Below are positions 1 to 8,538 of a DNA stretch of 64,000 nt, piece after piece. This DNA is from Gaiellasilicea sp963730405 (GTDB lineage Bacteria; Actinomycetota; Thermoleophilia; Gaiellales; Gaiellaceae). Below the pieces are notes generated by a model that was not told where the DNA came from, made no database searches, and was given only the letters and a program-made list of their open reading frames with translations. Within the stretch, counting starts at the first letter, position 1, and the number at the start of each line of letters is the position of its first letter. The stretch lies in NCBI GenBank assembly GCA_963730405.1, contig CAVSRW010000015.1:1-64000 (forward strand), given 5' to 3'. Position numbers and translations under genes: made by a program.

Positions 1-707
1 CGACGTAGCTCGCGCACGCGCGCACGTCGAGGTCGTCCCAGGTCCCGTAGTCGCCGCTCCGGTAGCCGTCGCGTGCGCGCTCGAGCACGGGGCGGTGCTT
101 CTCCGGCAGCCGCGGGATCGCCCAGTCCGCGGCGGCGTCCTTCGACCGGATCTCGCCCGTCTCGGCGGTGCTCCAGATGCGGGCGAGCGTGAGGAGCACG
201 TTGCGGGTGTCGCCGTCCAGGTCGGCGAGGATCCCGTCGATCCCGTCGACGCCGGCCCGGACGAGGTCCTCGTGCGGGACCGGGGCAAGGACGTCGGCCG
301 GCGGCGGGCCGGCGAGCGGCCTGCCGTGGAGCAGGGTCATCGTGACCAGCGCGGCGAGGTCGGGGTTCGGCGCCGGCCGGCGGGATCTCGCCGCGCTCGA
401 GCTCGTCGCGGAGCCAGTCGCCGTACTGGAAGTCCATCCGGGGCGGATAGCGCCATGGGCGCACGTCCGACTGGACGACGATCGTCAGCTCCAGGTGCCG
501 CGGCCGCTTCGACAGCGCCAGGAGTCCCTCGACGAGACCGCGTCGTTCCTCGGCCGTGGTCGGGCGTCGCGTGACGGCGAGCAGGTCGAGGTCGCTCGTC
601 GGGCTCAGCCCGCCGAGGACGGCCGAGCCGAAGAGGTAGAGGCCGACAAGCTCGTCGCCGAGCACCTCCCGCACGAGCTCCGCCGCCTGGTCGAGCTGCT
701 CCTCCAC
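1..707 (-). CDS. AadA/ANT-like aminoglycoside nucleotidyltransferase, frameshifted, 3' end outside window
   Basis: Transfers an adenylyl group to a hydroxyl of streptomycin/spectinomycin-type aminoglycosides in the AadA family; the real substrate here is unknown. From a GTG at 707 the frame reads the nucleotidyltransferase signature LFGSAVLGGLSPTSDLDLL (GS...DxD, Mg-ATP binding), then TIVVQSDVRPWRYPPRMDFQ, a close match to the AadA midsection. Near 370-378 the frame moves by one base and continues as PNPDLAALVTMTLLHGRPL and NVLLTLARIWSTAETGEI, the typical AadA C-terminal domain. The gene runs off the left edge with few residues missing compared with the usual 260. The break looks like an extra base in a GC run. 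It starts 10 bp after the carboxypeptidase stop, so it probably shares that transcript. Chromosomal AadA-like genes are common in soil actinobacteria and need not confer clinical resistance. Confidence 0.8.
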   Translation of the reverse strand, partial: MEEQLDQAAELVREVLGDELVGLYLFGSAVLGGLSPTSDLDLLAVTRRPTTAEERRGLVEGLLALSKRPRHLELTIVVQSDVRPWRYPPRMDFQYGDWLRDELERGEIPPAGAEPRPRRAGHDDPAPRQAARRPAAGRRPCPGPARGPRPGRRRRDRRDPRRPGRRHPQRAPHARPHLEHRRDGRDPVEGRRRGLGDPAAAGEAPPRARARTRRLPERRLRDLGRPRRARVRELR

Positions 708-716
708 GTCCTGGAG

Positions 717-1433
717 CTACGCGCCTCGCAGCAGCTGCGCGAGCCCGGGCAGGTGGCGGAGGCAGAGCTGCGGCAGCCCGGCGTGCTCGACCTCGTAGAC
801 GATCGCCGGGATCCCCTGCTCGAGCAGCCACTCGTCGAACGCGCCGGGCGAGTCGACCTCGAGCTCCGAGACGACGCGGAGGCCCGCGGACTCCGCCAGC
901 CGCTCGACCGGCTCGCGCGGGACGCCGTCTCGGACGAGCATCAGCTCGATCGGCGCGTGCAGGTCGAGCACGAGCTTCGGCCGCAGCTCCTGCACGAGCG
1001 CCATCAGCGCCCGCGTCTCCGGCTCGGACCCCGGCTCCGGGCCGGGGGAGGAGCGGCTGGTCCGGTTCGGGAGCTCGCGCAGCTCCGGGTCGATGCCGGG
1101 CGGGAACGTGAACGACGGCTGGGGGCTCCAGCTCGCGCAGGGGAAGTTGCGGTTCAGGTCGACGCCGGCGGCGTTCTGGCGCGTCCCGTTCAGGAGTCCG
1201 TCCGGGTTCGCGACCTGGACGACGGCCCAGCGGGTCTGATCGCCGGGGACGCGTTCGAGCAAGCGCCGCGCGAGCAGGCCGGTCTCCGCCTCCTCGCCGT
1301 GCTGGGCGGCGATCAGCAGCCCTTCGACCGGCGCTCCGGCCGCGGGCAGCTGCACCCGCAGCGGCAGCCCGTCGCGGGAGCGGCCGTACTCGTGCTCGCG
1401 TCCAGCCGCGGAGGACGTTCGAGGTCTCGTCAG
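717..1433 (-). CDS. M14 zinc carboxypeptidase, MpaA-like murein peptide amidase
   Basis: Probably removes a C-terminal residue from murein-derived peptides during cell-wall recycling, as E. coli MpaA does. Visible M14 features are the zinc motif HGEEAET (HxxE), the NPDGLLNGTRQNAAGVDLN block ending in NRNFP, the third zinc ligand in LDLHAP and the catalytic Glu in YEVEH. The N-terminus LTRPR...EHEYGRSRDGLPL aligns by eye with the MpaA N-terminus. No ATG, GTG or TTG lies at a suitable place. The homologous start falls on a CTG at 1433-1431 that overlaps the TGA of the upstream antiporter gene, so the start is tentative. The length of about 238 residues is normal for MpaA. The overlap with the antiporter gene suggests co-transcription and translational coupling. 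Confidence 0.8.
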   Translation of the reverse strand: MTRPRTSSAAGREHEYGRSRDGLPLRVQLPAAGAPVEGLLIAAQHGEEAETGLLARRLLERVPGDQTRWAVVQVANPDGLLNGTRQNAAGVDLNRNFPCASWSPQPSFTFPPGIDPELRELPNRTSRSSPGPEPGSEPETRALMALVQELRPKLVLDLHAPIELMLVRDGVPREPVERLAESAGLRVVSELEVDSPGAFDEWLLEQGIPAIVYEVEHAGLPQLCLRHLPGLAQLLRGA

Positions 1434-3028
1434 ATCTCCAGCCTCGCGTCCTCGAGGTCGAGGTCGCGCAACACCCTGCGGGCGACCTCCTCCGAGATCG
1501 CGCCCGACCGGCGCAGCTCGTTCACCGCGTCCCGTTCGGCGTTCAGCAGTTCCCGCCGGAGCCGCTGGAAGTCGCGCGATCTCGCCTCGATCGAGCCGTC
1601 GTCGCCGCCGTCGAGCCAAGCCGAGAAGCGGTTCATCCGGAAGTCGTAGCCGCCGCGGACCCGCTCGGCCGTGTCCTCTCGCACCCACTCTTCCTCGACC
1701 AGCTCCTCGAGCCGGAGGAGCGCTGCCTCAGCCGCCCGGATGCGAGCCTGTGCCTCGTGGCGGGCCGCCTCTTCGCCGTCGTCCTCGAGGTGGAGCAGCC
1801 GGATCGCCGCCGGCAGCGTCAGCCCCTGGATCACGAGGGTGCCGAAGATGACCGCGAAGGTGAGGAAGAGAATCAGGTCGCGTCCCGGGAACGGCGCGCC
1901 GGCATCCGTCGTGAGCGGGATCGCGAGCGCGGCCGCGAGCGAGACGGCGCCCCGCATCCCGGACCACGTGATCAGCGCCAGCGCGGACGGCGTCGGCATC
2001 GGGTCGCGCTCGCGGATCCGCCGGACGAGCAGGCGCGGCAGCTTCGCCGCGGGGTAGATCCAGAGCGCGCGTGCCGCGAGCACCGTCAGCCAGATCGCAA
2101 CCGCCCACCAGAGCAAGTCGGCGGCGGAGTAGGCGCCGAGCTCGTCGAGGATCCCGGGCAGCTGCAGACCGATCAGCGTGAAGAGGATCGCGTTCAGCGT
2201 GAAGGTGACGATCTCCCACGCCGACTCGCCCATCAGCCGCACCTCCGGCGTCGTCAGCTCGGGCGTGTACCAGCCGAGGTAGATCCCTGCGGTCACCGCG
2301 GCGATCACCGCCGACACGCCGATCAGCTCGGCCGGGATGTAGGCGAAATAGCCCGTGAGCAGCGAAATCGTCACCTCCGCGGGTGGGAAGTCGAGCCGGC
2401 GGCGCACCTGACGCACGATCCAGGCGACGCCGAGGCCGACGACGACGCCGCCGGCGACGTTGAGCACGAACGCGATCCCCGCCTCCCAGAGTGTGAACGT
2501 CCCGCTCACCGTCGCGACGACGGCGAACCGGTAGGCGACGAGCGCCGTGCCGTCGTTGACGAGGCTCTCTCCCTCGACGATCGAGACGATCCGCCGCGAC
2601 ACGCCCAGCCGCTGCATGATCGCGGTCGCGGCGATCGGGTCGGTGGGGGAGACGACGGCGCCGAGCACGAACGCGGCCGCCCACGGCAGCCCGGGCACGA
2701 TCTCGTGCGCCACGACGGCGACGACCACCATCGTCAGCAGGACGAGCCCGACCGCGAGCAGCCCGACGGGCCGCAGGTTCGCCCGCAGGTCGCGCAGCGA
2801 GGTGAAGAACGCGGCCCCGTAGAGGAGCGGCGGCAGCACGCCCACGAGCACGAGATCGGGTGGCAGGTCGATCTCCGGCAGCCCGGGGACGAAGCCGAGC
2901 CCGAGCCCGCCGAGCACGAGCAGGATCGGATACGGGACGCGCAGCTTCGGGACGAGCACCAGCATCGCCGCCCCGGCCGTCAGCAGGACGAGCAGGCTGA
3001 CGAGATCGTGGTGGCTGAGGTCGGTCAC
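1430..3028 (-). CDS. CPA1-family Na+(K+)/H+ antiporter
   Basis: Inner-membrane cation/proton antiporter of the monovalent cation:proton antiporter-1 family (NhaP/NHE type), expected to exchange cytoplasmic Na+ or K+ for H+. The 532-residue product has about a dozen hydrophobic segments in the first 410 residues. It shows the family motifs SPTDPIAATA (residues 127-136), EGESLVNDGTALV (about 152-164) and ITWSGMRGAVSLA near residue 350. The last 120 residues are hydrophilic, charged and probably helical, a regulatory tail common in NhaP-type exchangers. ATG at 3028 gives the N-terminal helix directly. It lies 9 bp downstream of the VOC gene and overlaps the carboxypeptidase gene, so a minus-strand operon is likely. 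The transported ion cannot be told from sequence. Confidence 0.9.
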   Translation of the reverse strand: MTDLSHHDLVSLLVLLTAGAAMLVLVPKLRVPYPILLVLGGLGLGFVPGLPEIDLPPDLVLVGVLPPLLYGAAFFTSLRDLRANLRPVGLLAVGLVLLTMVVVAVVAHEIVPGLPWAAAFVLGAVVSPTDPIAATAIMQRLGVSRRIVSIVEGESLVNDGTALVAYRFAVVATVSGTFTLWEAGIAFVLNVAGGVVVGLGVAWIVRQVRRRLDFPPAEVTISLLTGYFAYIPAELIGVSAVIAAVTAGIYLGWYTPELTTPEVRLMGESAWEIVTFTLNAILFTLIGLQLPGILDELGAYSAADLLWWAVAIWLTVLAARALWIYPAAKLPRLLVRRIRERDPMPTPSALALITWSGMRGAVSLAAALAIPLTTDAGAPFPGRDLILFLTFAVIFGTLVIQGLTLPAAIRLLHLEDDGEEAARHEAQARIRAAEAALLRLEELVEEEWVREDTAERVRGGYDFRMNRFSAWLDGGDDGSIEARSRDFQRLRRELLNAERDAVNELRRSGAISEEVARRVLRDLDLEDARLEI

Positions 3029-3037
3029 CCGGTCGGT

Positions 3038-3460
3038 CTAGGCGAGACCCTTGTCGCGCAGCTCCCGCAGCGCCGACTCGGTCTTCCCGAGCTCGAGTCC
3101 CATCCCGCGCAGGATCTCGGGCGCCTTCGAGAACTGGATCTCCTCGTAGGCGACGACCTGCACGTGGTTCCCCCACGGGTCGCGGAACGAGTTGCCTCCG
3201 AAGATCTCGACGCCGGCCTCGCGCGCCGCCGCGAGCACCGCGTCGCGGTCGTCGACGACGAGGCCGAAGTGCCGCTCGCGGTCCGGCTCGCGGTCGCGGC
3301 GCTCCGCGAGCGCGAGGAACTGGTCGCCCATGTCGACGAACGCCATCCCGCGGATCCGTCCGCGCAGCTCGACGTCGAACAGCCGTCCGTAGAACTCGAG
3401 CGCGTCGTCGAGCGAGCCGACCTCGAGCGCGATGTGGTTGATCCCGACGGCGCGAGCCAT
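3038..3460 (-). CDS. VOC-family (glyoxalase/bleomycin-resistance/dioxygenase fold) protein
   Basis: A single vicinal-oxygen-chelate domain of 140 residues. The opening GINHIALEVGSLDDALEFYGRLF is the standard first beta-alpha-beta unit with its metal His, HFGLVVDD opens the second unit, and DPWGNHVQVVAYEEIQF supplies the C-terminal ligand strand. The reaction cannot be assigned because VOC proteins include glyoxalase I, dioxygenases, epimerases and antibiotic-binding proteins. The C-terminal 35 residues form an extra charged helix. ATG at 3460 is the only sensible start. It is followed 9 bp later by the antiporter gene. Upstream, on the same strand, lies a hairpin repeat and then the cyclic-nucleotide-binding gene. 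Confidence 0.85.
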   Translation of the reverse strand: MARAVGINHIALEVGSLDDALEFYGRLFDVELRGRIRGMAFVDMGDQFLALAERRDREPDRERHFGLVVDDRDAVLAAAREAGVEIFGGNSFRDPWGNHVQVVAYEEIQFSKAPEILRGMGLELGKTESALRELRDKGLA

Positions 3461-3493
3461 CTCGAAAGTCTAGAGATTGAGATTCCGCGCTCT

Positions 3494-3565
3494 TGGGACG
3501 CGAAGCGGCCCCTTCAGGGATCTTGCGCGATCGGCATCCGCTCAGCGGATGCCGATCCTGCGCCG
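3494..3565 (+). repeat. Dispersed REP-like hairpin element, copy 1
   Basis: An intergenic element whose core 19-mer CCTTCAGGGATCTTGCGCG (3511-3529) is followed by a perfect 13-bp hairpin: arms GATCGGCATCCGC (3529-3541) and GCGGATGCCGATC (3545-3557) around a TCA loop. A second copy lies inverted at 15433-15507 with the identical 19-mer and a hairpin changed on both arms, so pairing is kept. It sits between two minus-strand genes. Function unknown. Confidence 0.7.
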
Positions 3566-3571
3566 ACCAAA

Positions 3572-3991
3572 TCAGTGGACGGCGTTCTCGGCGGCGCGAT
3601 CCGCGAGCGTCTGCAGCACCTTCAACTGGATCGGCGGCGAGTCGCGCAGGAGGCGCCTGAACGCCTGCTCGTGCACGACCAGCACGCGCACCGGGCTCGT
3701 CGTCGTCACGGTTGCGTTGCGCGGCTTCGACGAGACGAGGGCCATCTCGCCGAAGAACGAGCCGTCGCCGAGGCTCCTGATCTTCCTGCCCTTGGCGCGG
3801 ACGTCGACCTGGCCGTCGACGAGCACGAAGAACTCGTGGCCCTGCCGCCCCTCCTCGATCAGCGTCGTGCCCGCCGGGAAGCTCAGCTCGTCAGCGAGCG
3901 TCGAGATCTCGCCCAGCTCGCGCTTCGAGCAGCCGGCGAAGAGCGGCACCTGGCCGAGCAATTCGAGCTTCGCGTCCTTGCGCAGTCGCAC
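3572..3991 (-). CDS. Stand-alone cyclic-nucleotide-binding domain protein
   Basis: A 139-residue protein that is essentially one cNMP-binding beta-roll with flanking helices. It opens with LLGQVPLFAGCSKRELGEIS, has the loop VLVDGQVDVRAKGRKI, and carries the phosphate-binding cassette FGEMALVSSKPRNATV with the conserved Glu and Arg, so it should bind cAMP or cGMP. There is no DNA-binding helix-turn-helix and no room for one, so it is not a complete Crp-type regulator. It more likely acts as a sensor or adaptor. GTG at 3991 is the start. A class III cyclase-domain gene begins 735 bp away on the other strand, which makes a functional link conceivable but unproven. Confidence 0.85.
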   Translation of the reverse strand: MRLRKDAKLELLGQVPLFAGCSKRELGEISTLADELSFPAGTTLIEEGRQGHEFFVLVDGQVDVRAKGRKIRSLGDGSFFGEMALVSSKPRNATVTTTSPVRVLVVHEQAFRRLLRDSPPIQLKVLQTLADRAAENAVH

Positions 3992-4088
3992 GGACCGATC
4001 CTAACTCGCGTTGTAGGCGGGCCGAAGAGATGACATGGTGGTGGTCGGGGGATTGGGTCTCACACAGGGCATACGAGGAGGAACTTAG

Positions 4089-4667
4089 ATGCGGAAACGT
4101 TTGACTCTGCTCACGGCAGTTGTCGTCGCCAGCTTGATCGGCGCCGTTGCAGCCTGGGCAGGGTTCCCCAACTTCCAGCGGATCAAGGAGCCGGTGCTCG
4201 TCTACAGCGGCTCGACCTCGGGCGGCGACCTCCGACTTGCCGCGGCGGCCGAGACCGACGCGACGGAGTTCGGTGACCCGCGCGTCTTCGTCGACGGCGT
4301 CGTCGTCGTCGGGATCAAGGAAGGTGTGACGACGACCCTGACGGCGCCGTACGAGGCAACGTACGTCTGCGTCAACGGCGGCGACAATGTCCCGAGCGCA
4401 GAGAACAAGATCACGCTCGTCGGGGAGCTCGTGACGAGTGCGGACTTCGATGCGGCGAAGAACGGCAAGGCGACGGGCTCGCTGCTGACGGAGGCGCTCC
4501 CGAGCGCCGAAGAAGCTGCAGCCTTGACCGGGTTCGCCTGCCCGTCCGGGCAGGTGCTCGAGTTCGACCACGTCACCTTCTCCGGGCTGGTGCTCGCGAT
4601 CGAAGGCGGCGAGGTCGCACAGCTCACGTCGACGCTCGAGTCGGCGTCCGTGCACGGCATCGAATAG
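4089..4667 (+). CDS. Exported protein of unknown function
   Basis: I do not recognise this family. The 192-residue product begins with a clear Sec signal peptide (MRKRLTLLTAVVVASLIGAV, cleavage probably after AAWA near residue 24). The mature part is small, soluble and beta-rich, with two cysteines (in VCVNGG and FACPSG) that could form a disulfide outside the cell. A strong ribosome-binding site (GAGGAGGAAC) precedes ATG 4089 and a stable 13-bp hairpin follows the stop, so this looks like a well-expressed monocistronic gene. Upstream sequence 3992-4088 separates it from the divergent cyclic-nucleotide-binding gene and must hold both promoters. Confidence 0.75.
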   Translation: MRKRLTLLTAVVVASLIGAVAAWAGFPNFQRIKEPVLVYSGSTSGGDLRLAAAAETDATEFGDPRVFVDGVVVVGIKEGVTTTLTAPYEATYVCVNGGDNVPSAENKITLVGELVTSADFDAAKNGKATGSLLTEALPSAEEAAALTGFACPSGQVLEFDHVTFSGLVLAIEGGEVAQLTSTLESASVHGIE

Positions 4668-4676
4668 CACGACCGA

Positions 4677-4708
4677 GTGCGCCCGCGGCCCTTGTGCCGC
4701 GGGCGCAC
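4677..4708 (+). terminator. Strong intergenic hairpin, likely terminator
   Basis: Perfect 13-bp inverted repeat, arms GTGCGCCCGCGGC and GCCGCGGGCGCAC, with a 6-base loop (CCTTGT). It lies 10 bp after the stop of the exported protein. There is no long T run after it, only CCTTCT, which is usual for terminators in GC-rich actinobacteria. Confidence 0.65.
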
Positions 4709-4725
4709 CCTTCTACACTCGAAGG

Positions 4726-7700
4726 ATGTTCTGCCACGAGTGCGGCCACGGCGCTCCCGACGGCGCGAAGTTCTGCCCGTCGTGCGGCACGCGCATGGCC
4801 GGCGGCGAGACGACGGCCGCCGAGGCGCTGCCGGTCGAGACCCGGCGGATCGTCACGGTCCTCTTCGTCGACGTGACCGGCTCGACCCCGCTCGGCGAGC
4901 GGCTCGACCCGGAGGCGGTCCGGCGGATCTTCTCACGCTACTTCGGCGAGGTGGCGACGATCGTGGCCCGGCACGGCGGCACGTTGGAGAAGTTCGCCGG
5001 CGACGCGCTCGTGGCCGTCTTCGGCTTGCCGATCCTGCACGAGGACGACGCGCTGCGGGCGGTGCGTGCCGCGGTCGAGGCACGCGCCGCGCTGGCCGTG
5101 GTGAACGACGAGCTCGTGCGCGACTACGGCCTCGGTCTGAACACTCGCACCGGCATCAACACCGGCGAGGTCGTGGCCGGGGACAACGCGACCGGCAGCA
5201 CGCTGGCAACGGGCGACATGGTCAACGTCGCCGCCCGCCTGGAGGCACGGGCGCAACCCGGAGAGATCGTGATCGGAGCGGCGACCCATCGGCTCGTCCG
5301 GGACGCGATCACGGCCGAGGAGCTGGAGCCGCTCGAGCTGAAGGGGAAGTCGCAGCCAGTGCCGGCGTTCCGCGTCGTCGACGTCGCTCCCGACCGGCCC
5401 GGGCTGATGCGGCGCTTCGAGTCGCCCATCGTCGGGCGTTCCCTCGAGCTGGCACAACTGCTGGAGGCCTTCGACGCCGCGGTCGAGAGTCGCGCCTGTC
5501 GGGTCGCGACGCTGCTCGGCGAGGCGGGGGCCGGAAAGTCCCGGCTGAGCCATGAGCTCGCGACGGTGATCGGCGAGCGAGCGTCGCTCCTCGAGGGTCG
5601 CTGCGTGCCGTACGGGGAGGGGATCACCTACTTTCCGCTCGCGATCATGCTCAAGCCGCTGGCCGGGATCGAGGACGAGGACACCCGCGACCAGGCACGG
5701 GAGAAGCTGCTCGCGCTGCTTCCCGGCGTCGACGATGCGAACCTCGTCGTCACCAGGCTCGCCGGAGCGATCGGCCTCGACGACGTGCTCGCGCGGCCGG
5801 AGGAGATCGCCTGGGCGGTCCGCCGCCTGCTGGAGACGCTCGCCGCCGAGCGGCCGATCGTGGTCATCTTCGACGACCTCCACTGGGCCGAGCCGACGTT
5901 CCTGCGGCTCGTCCAGTACCTCGGCGAGCACACGCGCGGCTCGACCCTGCTCGTCTGCTCGTCGCGCCCCGACCTGACCGAGAAGTTCCCGCCCCTCTTC
6001 GCGCTCCCCGACGTCACGTCGATCGCGCTCGAGTCGCTCCCGGATCAGGCGTCCGGGGCCCTGATCGCGAACCTGCTCGGCGACGACGTCGCGCCCGAGA
6101 TCGCAGCGCGCGTCGAGCAGGCCGCCGAAGGCAACCCGCTCTTCATCGAGGAGACGGTGCGGATGCTCCTCGACGAGGGCCTGATCGTCCGGCACGGCAG
6201 CCGCTGGGAGCCGGAGCGCGACCTGACCCAGGTCGTGCTGCCGCCCTCGATCGAGGCGCTGCTCGCCGCCCGGCTCGACCGGCTTGCCCCGGCCGAGCTC
6301 GCCGTGCTGCAGCGCGCCTCCGTGGTCGGCCGGATCTTCGGCTGGGGTGCCGTCCGAGAGCTTTCTCCCGAGCACGAGCGGCCGACCCTCGCCGACGCGC
6401 TCGAAGGCCTGCTGCGGAAGGAGGTCGTCTTCACCGACGCCCAGCTCCTCAGCGGCGAGGACGCGTACCGGTTCGGTCACATCCTCGTCCGCGACGCCGC
6501 CTACCGCGGCCTGCCGAAGGAGACGCGCGCCGACCTGCACGAGCGGTTCGCGACGTTCCTCGTCGACTCGACCGGTGACCGCGTCGCCGAGTACGAGGAG
6601 ATCATCGGCTACCACCTCGAGCAGGCGTTCGGCTTCCGGATGGAGCTGGGCCCGCTCAACGACGTCGCGGCGGACGTGCGCACGCGGGCGTGCAGCCGGC
6701 TCGACTCGGCCGGGGATCGCGCGCTCTACCGCGGCGACCTGCCCGCGGCGCTGAACCTGTTCCAGCGGGCTGCCGCCCTCGCGGAGGGCGTCGCCGACCA
6801 CGCCGAGCTGCAGATCCGCGTCGCCGGCGTCCTGATCCAGCTGGGCCAGTTCGCCGAGGCGGAGGCGCTGCTCGAGGTGGCGCGCGACACTGCGCGCGAG
6901 GAAGGCCACGAGCGGTGGGCGGCGCACGCCGAGGTCGGCCTCGAGCTCGTCCTGCTCCAGACCGATCCCGCCGGGCGCACCGCGGAGATCGTCGAGTTGA
7001 CCGACCGCCTCGTGCCGTTCTTCGAGTCGACCGGCGACGACCTCGGGCTGGCTCGGGCGTGGCGGCTCCGCAGCAAGATCGCCCGTCTGGTCTGCAGGTT
7101 CGCCGAGGAAGCGGCGGCGCTCGAGTTGGCGATCGCTCATGCGGAGGCGGCGGGGGACGAGCGGTACGCGACCGAGAACAGGCTCTGGCTCGGCTCCTGC
7201 ATCTGTTGGGGGCCGATGCCCGTAAGCCAAGCGATCGAGCGGACGCAGCAGATGTTCGAGCAGGCTCACGGCGTGCGTTGGGTGCAGGCGTCGATCCTCG
7301 GCATGCTCGGCTATCTGTTCGCGATGGCCGACGATCCGGAGCAGGCCCGCTCCTACGAAGCTCGCAGCCGCGCGATCTACGAGGAGCACGGGATGACGTT
7401 CCAGCTCACGGCGCGCGCCTATATCGCAGCCGGGATCGACTGGATGGCGGGCGACCTCGACGCGGCCGAGCGCCAGCTGCGACAGGGCCACGACGAGCTC
7501 GAGGCGATCGGCGAGAACGAGCTGCGGCTGACGATCGCGGCCACGCTCGCGCAGGTGCTCTACGAGCAGGGACGAGACGACGAGGCCGAGACCTTCGCGC
7601 GTGCGACCAAGGACGCGGCGGCCGAGGACGACATCGGCTCCCAGGTGCTCTGGCGTTCTGCGCTCGCGAAGGTGCTGGCCCGCCGCGACGGAGATCCCAC

Positions 7701-7938
7701 GGCCGAGGCGCTCGCCGACGAGGCCGTCCGGCTGGCCGCGACCACCGACATGCTCAGCCTCCACGGCAACGCCGTCCTCGACCGCGCGCGGGTCGCAGCC
7801 CTGCTCAACGGCGGATCGCCGCCCCAGGAGCTCGTCGCCGAGGCGGTGGAGCTCTTCGAGCGCAAGGGCGACGCGGCCTCGCTGCGCCGGGTCGCGCTCG
7901 ACGTCACCGGGGCAGGCGTCTCGGCGAGTCGCGCCTGA
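4726..7938 (+). CDS. Zinc-ribbon, class III nucleotide cyclase, AAA ATPase and TPR multidomain protein
   Basis: A 1070-residue signalling protein. Residues 3-20 form a zinc ribbon (CHEC...CPSC). Residues about 40-220 are a class III adenylate/guanylate cyclase domain with the metal Asp in LFVDVTGST (D49), the second in EKFAGDALVAVFG, and the GINTGEVVAGDN block. From about 235 follows an AAA/STAND-type ATPase with Walker A GEAGAGKS near residue 265 and Walker B VIFDDLHWAEP near 380. The region from about 650 to the end is helical and TPR-like. Family members are thought to make cAMP or to act as ATP-dependent signalling switches; the input is unknown. No LuxR-type helix-turn-helix is visible. 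ATG 4726 is fixed by the zinc ribbon at the extreme N-terminus. The nearby cyclic-nucleotide-binding protein is a possible receiver. Confidence 0.88.
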   Translation: MFCHECGHGAPDGAKFCPSCGTRMAGGETTAAEALPVETRRIVTVLFVDVTGSTPLGERLDPEAVRRIFSRYFGEVATIVARHGGTLEKFAGDALVAVFGLPILHEDDALRAVRAAVEARAALAVVNDELVRDYGLGLNTRTGINTGEVVAGDNATGSTLATGDMVNVAARLEARAQPGEIVIGAATHRLVRDAITAEELEPLELKGKSQPVPAFRVVDVAPDRPGLMRRFESPIVGRSLELAQLLEAFDAAVESRACRVATLLGEAGAGKSRLSHELATVIGERASLLEGRCVPYGEGITYFPLAIMLKPLAGIEDEDTRDQAREKLLALLPGVDDANLVVTRLAGAIGLDDVLARPEEIAWAVRRLLETLAAERPIVVIFDDLHWAEPTFLRLVQYLGEHTRGSTLLVCSSRPDLTEKFPPLFALPDVTSIALESLPDQASGALIANLLGDDVAPEIAARVEQAAEGNPLFIEETVRMLLDEGLIVRHGSRWEPERDLTQVVLPPSIEALLAARLDRLAPAELAVLQRASVVGRIFGWGAVRELSPEHERPTLADALEGLLRKEVVFTDAQLLSGEDAYRFGHILVRDAAYRGLPKETRADLHERFATFLVDSTGDRVAEYEEIIGYHLEQAFGFRMELGPLNDVAADVRTRACSRLDSAGDRALYRGDLPAALNLFQRAAALAEGVADHAELQIRVAGVLIQLGQFAEAEALLEVARDTAREEGHERWAAHAEVGLELVLLQTDPAGRTAEIVELTDRLVPFFESTGDDLGLARAWRLRSKIARLVCRFAEEAAALELAIAHAEAAGDERYATENRLWLGSCICWGPMPVSQAIERTQQMFEQAHGVRWVQASILGMLGYLFAMADDPEQARSYEARSRAIYEEHGMTFQLTARAYIAAGIDWMAGDLDAAERQLRQGHDELEAIGENELRLTIAATLAQVLYEQGRDDEAETFARATKDAAAEDDIGSQVLWRSALAKVLARRDGDPTAEALADEAVRLAATTDMLSLHGNAVLDRARVAALLNGGSPPQELVAEAVELFERKGDAASLRRVALDVTGAGVSASRA

Positions 7939-7980
7939 GGTGAAGGAACCCCCGCGGGCGCGCGGGTGTAGAGAGAGCGA

Positions 7981-8538
7981 GTGGTGAGCCGACCACCGAC
8001 AGAGGACGAGCTCGTCGAGCGCGCACGCCGAGGCGATGCCACAGCTTTCGCCGCGCTCGTCCACCCATACGAGGAGATCGCCTTCCGCGCTGCATTTGTC
8101 ATGACCCGGAACGCCGCCGACGCCGAGGACGCCGTCCAGGTCGGGCTGACGAAGGCCTGGCGCGCCCTGCCGCGCTTCCGCCGCGGCGCACCGATGCGCC
8201 CGTGGCTGCTCGCGATCGTCGCGAACGAGGCGCGCAACCGCCGCCGCGCCGAGGGGCGGCGCGAAGGGCTGGCGCTGCGCGCGGCGCACGAGCTTCCCTC
8301 GGGGGACGCGGCTCCGTCTCCCGAGGGGAGGGCACTCGCGGCCGAGCAGCGGGCGGAGCTGCTCGCCGCGCTCGAGCGACTGAGCGAGGACGACCGCCTC
8401 GTCCTCTCGTGCCGCTACCTGCTCGACCTCGGCGAGGAAGAGACCGGCGAGGTGCTCTCGCTGCGCCGGGGCACGGTCAAGTCGCGGACCTCGCGCGCGC
8501 TCGGACGCCTGCGCGAGCAACTGGAGGGGACGGGATGA
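7981..8538 (+). CDS. ECF-type RNA polymerase sigma factor
   Basis: A 185-residue sigma-70 factor of the extracytoplasmic-function group. Region 2 spans about residues 20-90 (ATAFAALVHPYEEIAFRAAF, then DAEDAVQVGLTKAWRALPRF and PWLLAIVANEARNRRR). Region 4 spans about 125-182, ending in LRRGTVKSRTSRALGRLREQ, the helix-turn-helix that reads the -35 element. It redirects RNA polymerase to a small regulon. Two consecutive GTG codons (7981, 7984) could each be the start; both follow a GAGAGAG stretch. The stop overlaps the ATG of the next gene (ATGA), whose membrane-anchored product is the likely anti-sigma partner. No autoregulated promoter could be identified by eye. Confidence 0.92.
   Translation: MVSRPPTEDELVERARRGDATAFAALVHPYEEIAFRAAFVMTRNAADAEDAVQVGLTKAWRALPRFRRGAPMRPWLLAIVANEARNRRRAEGRREGLALRAAHELPSGDAAPSPEGRALAAEQRAELLAALERLSEDDRLVLSCRYLLDLGEEETGEVLSLRRGTVKSRTSRALGRLREQLEGTG

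Noticed and set aside
1757..4033. Long plus-strand reading frame (over 750 codons) antisense to the antiporter, VOC and cyclic-nucleotide-binding genes
   Set aside because: Arg/Glu/His-rich composition typical of antisense frames in GC-rich DNA; the opposite strand carries recognisable protein families across the whole stretch.
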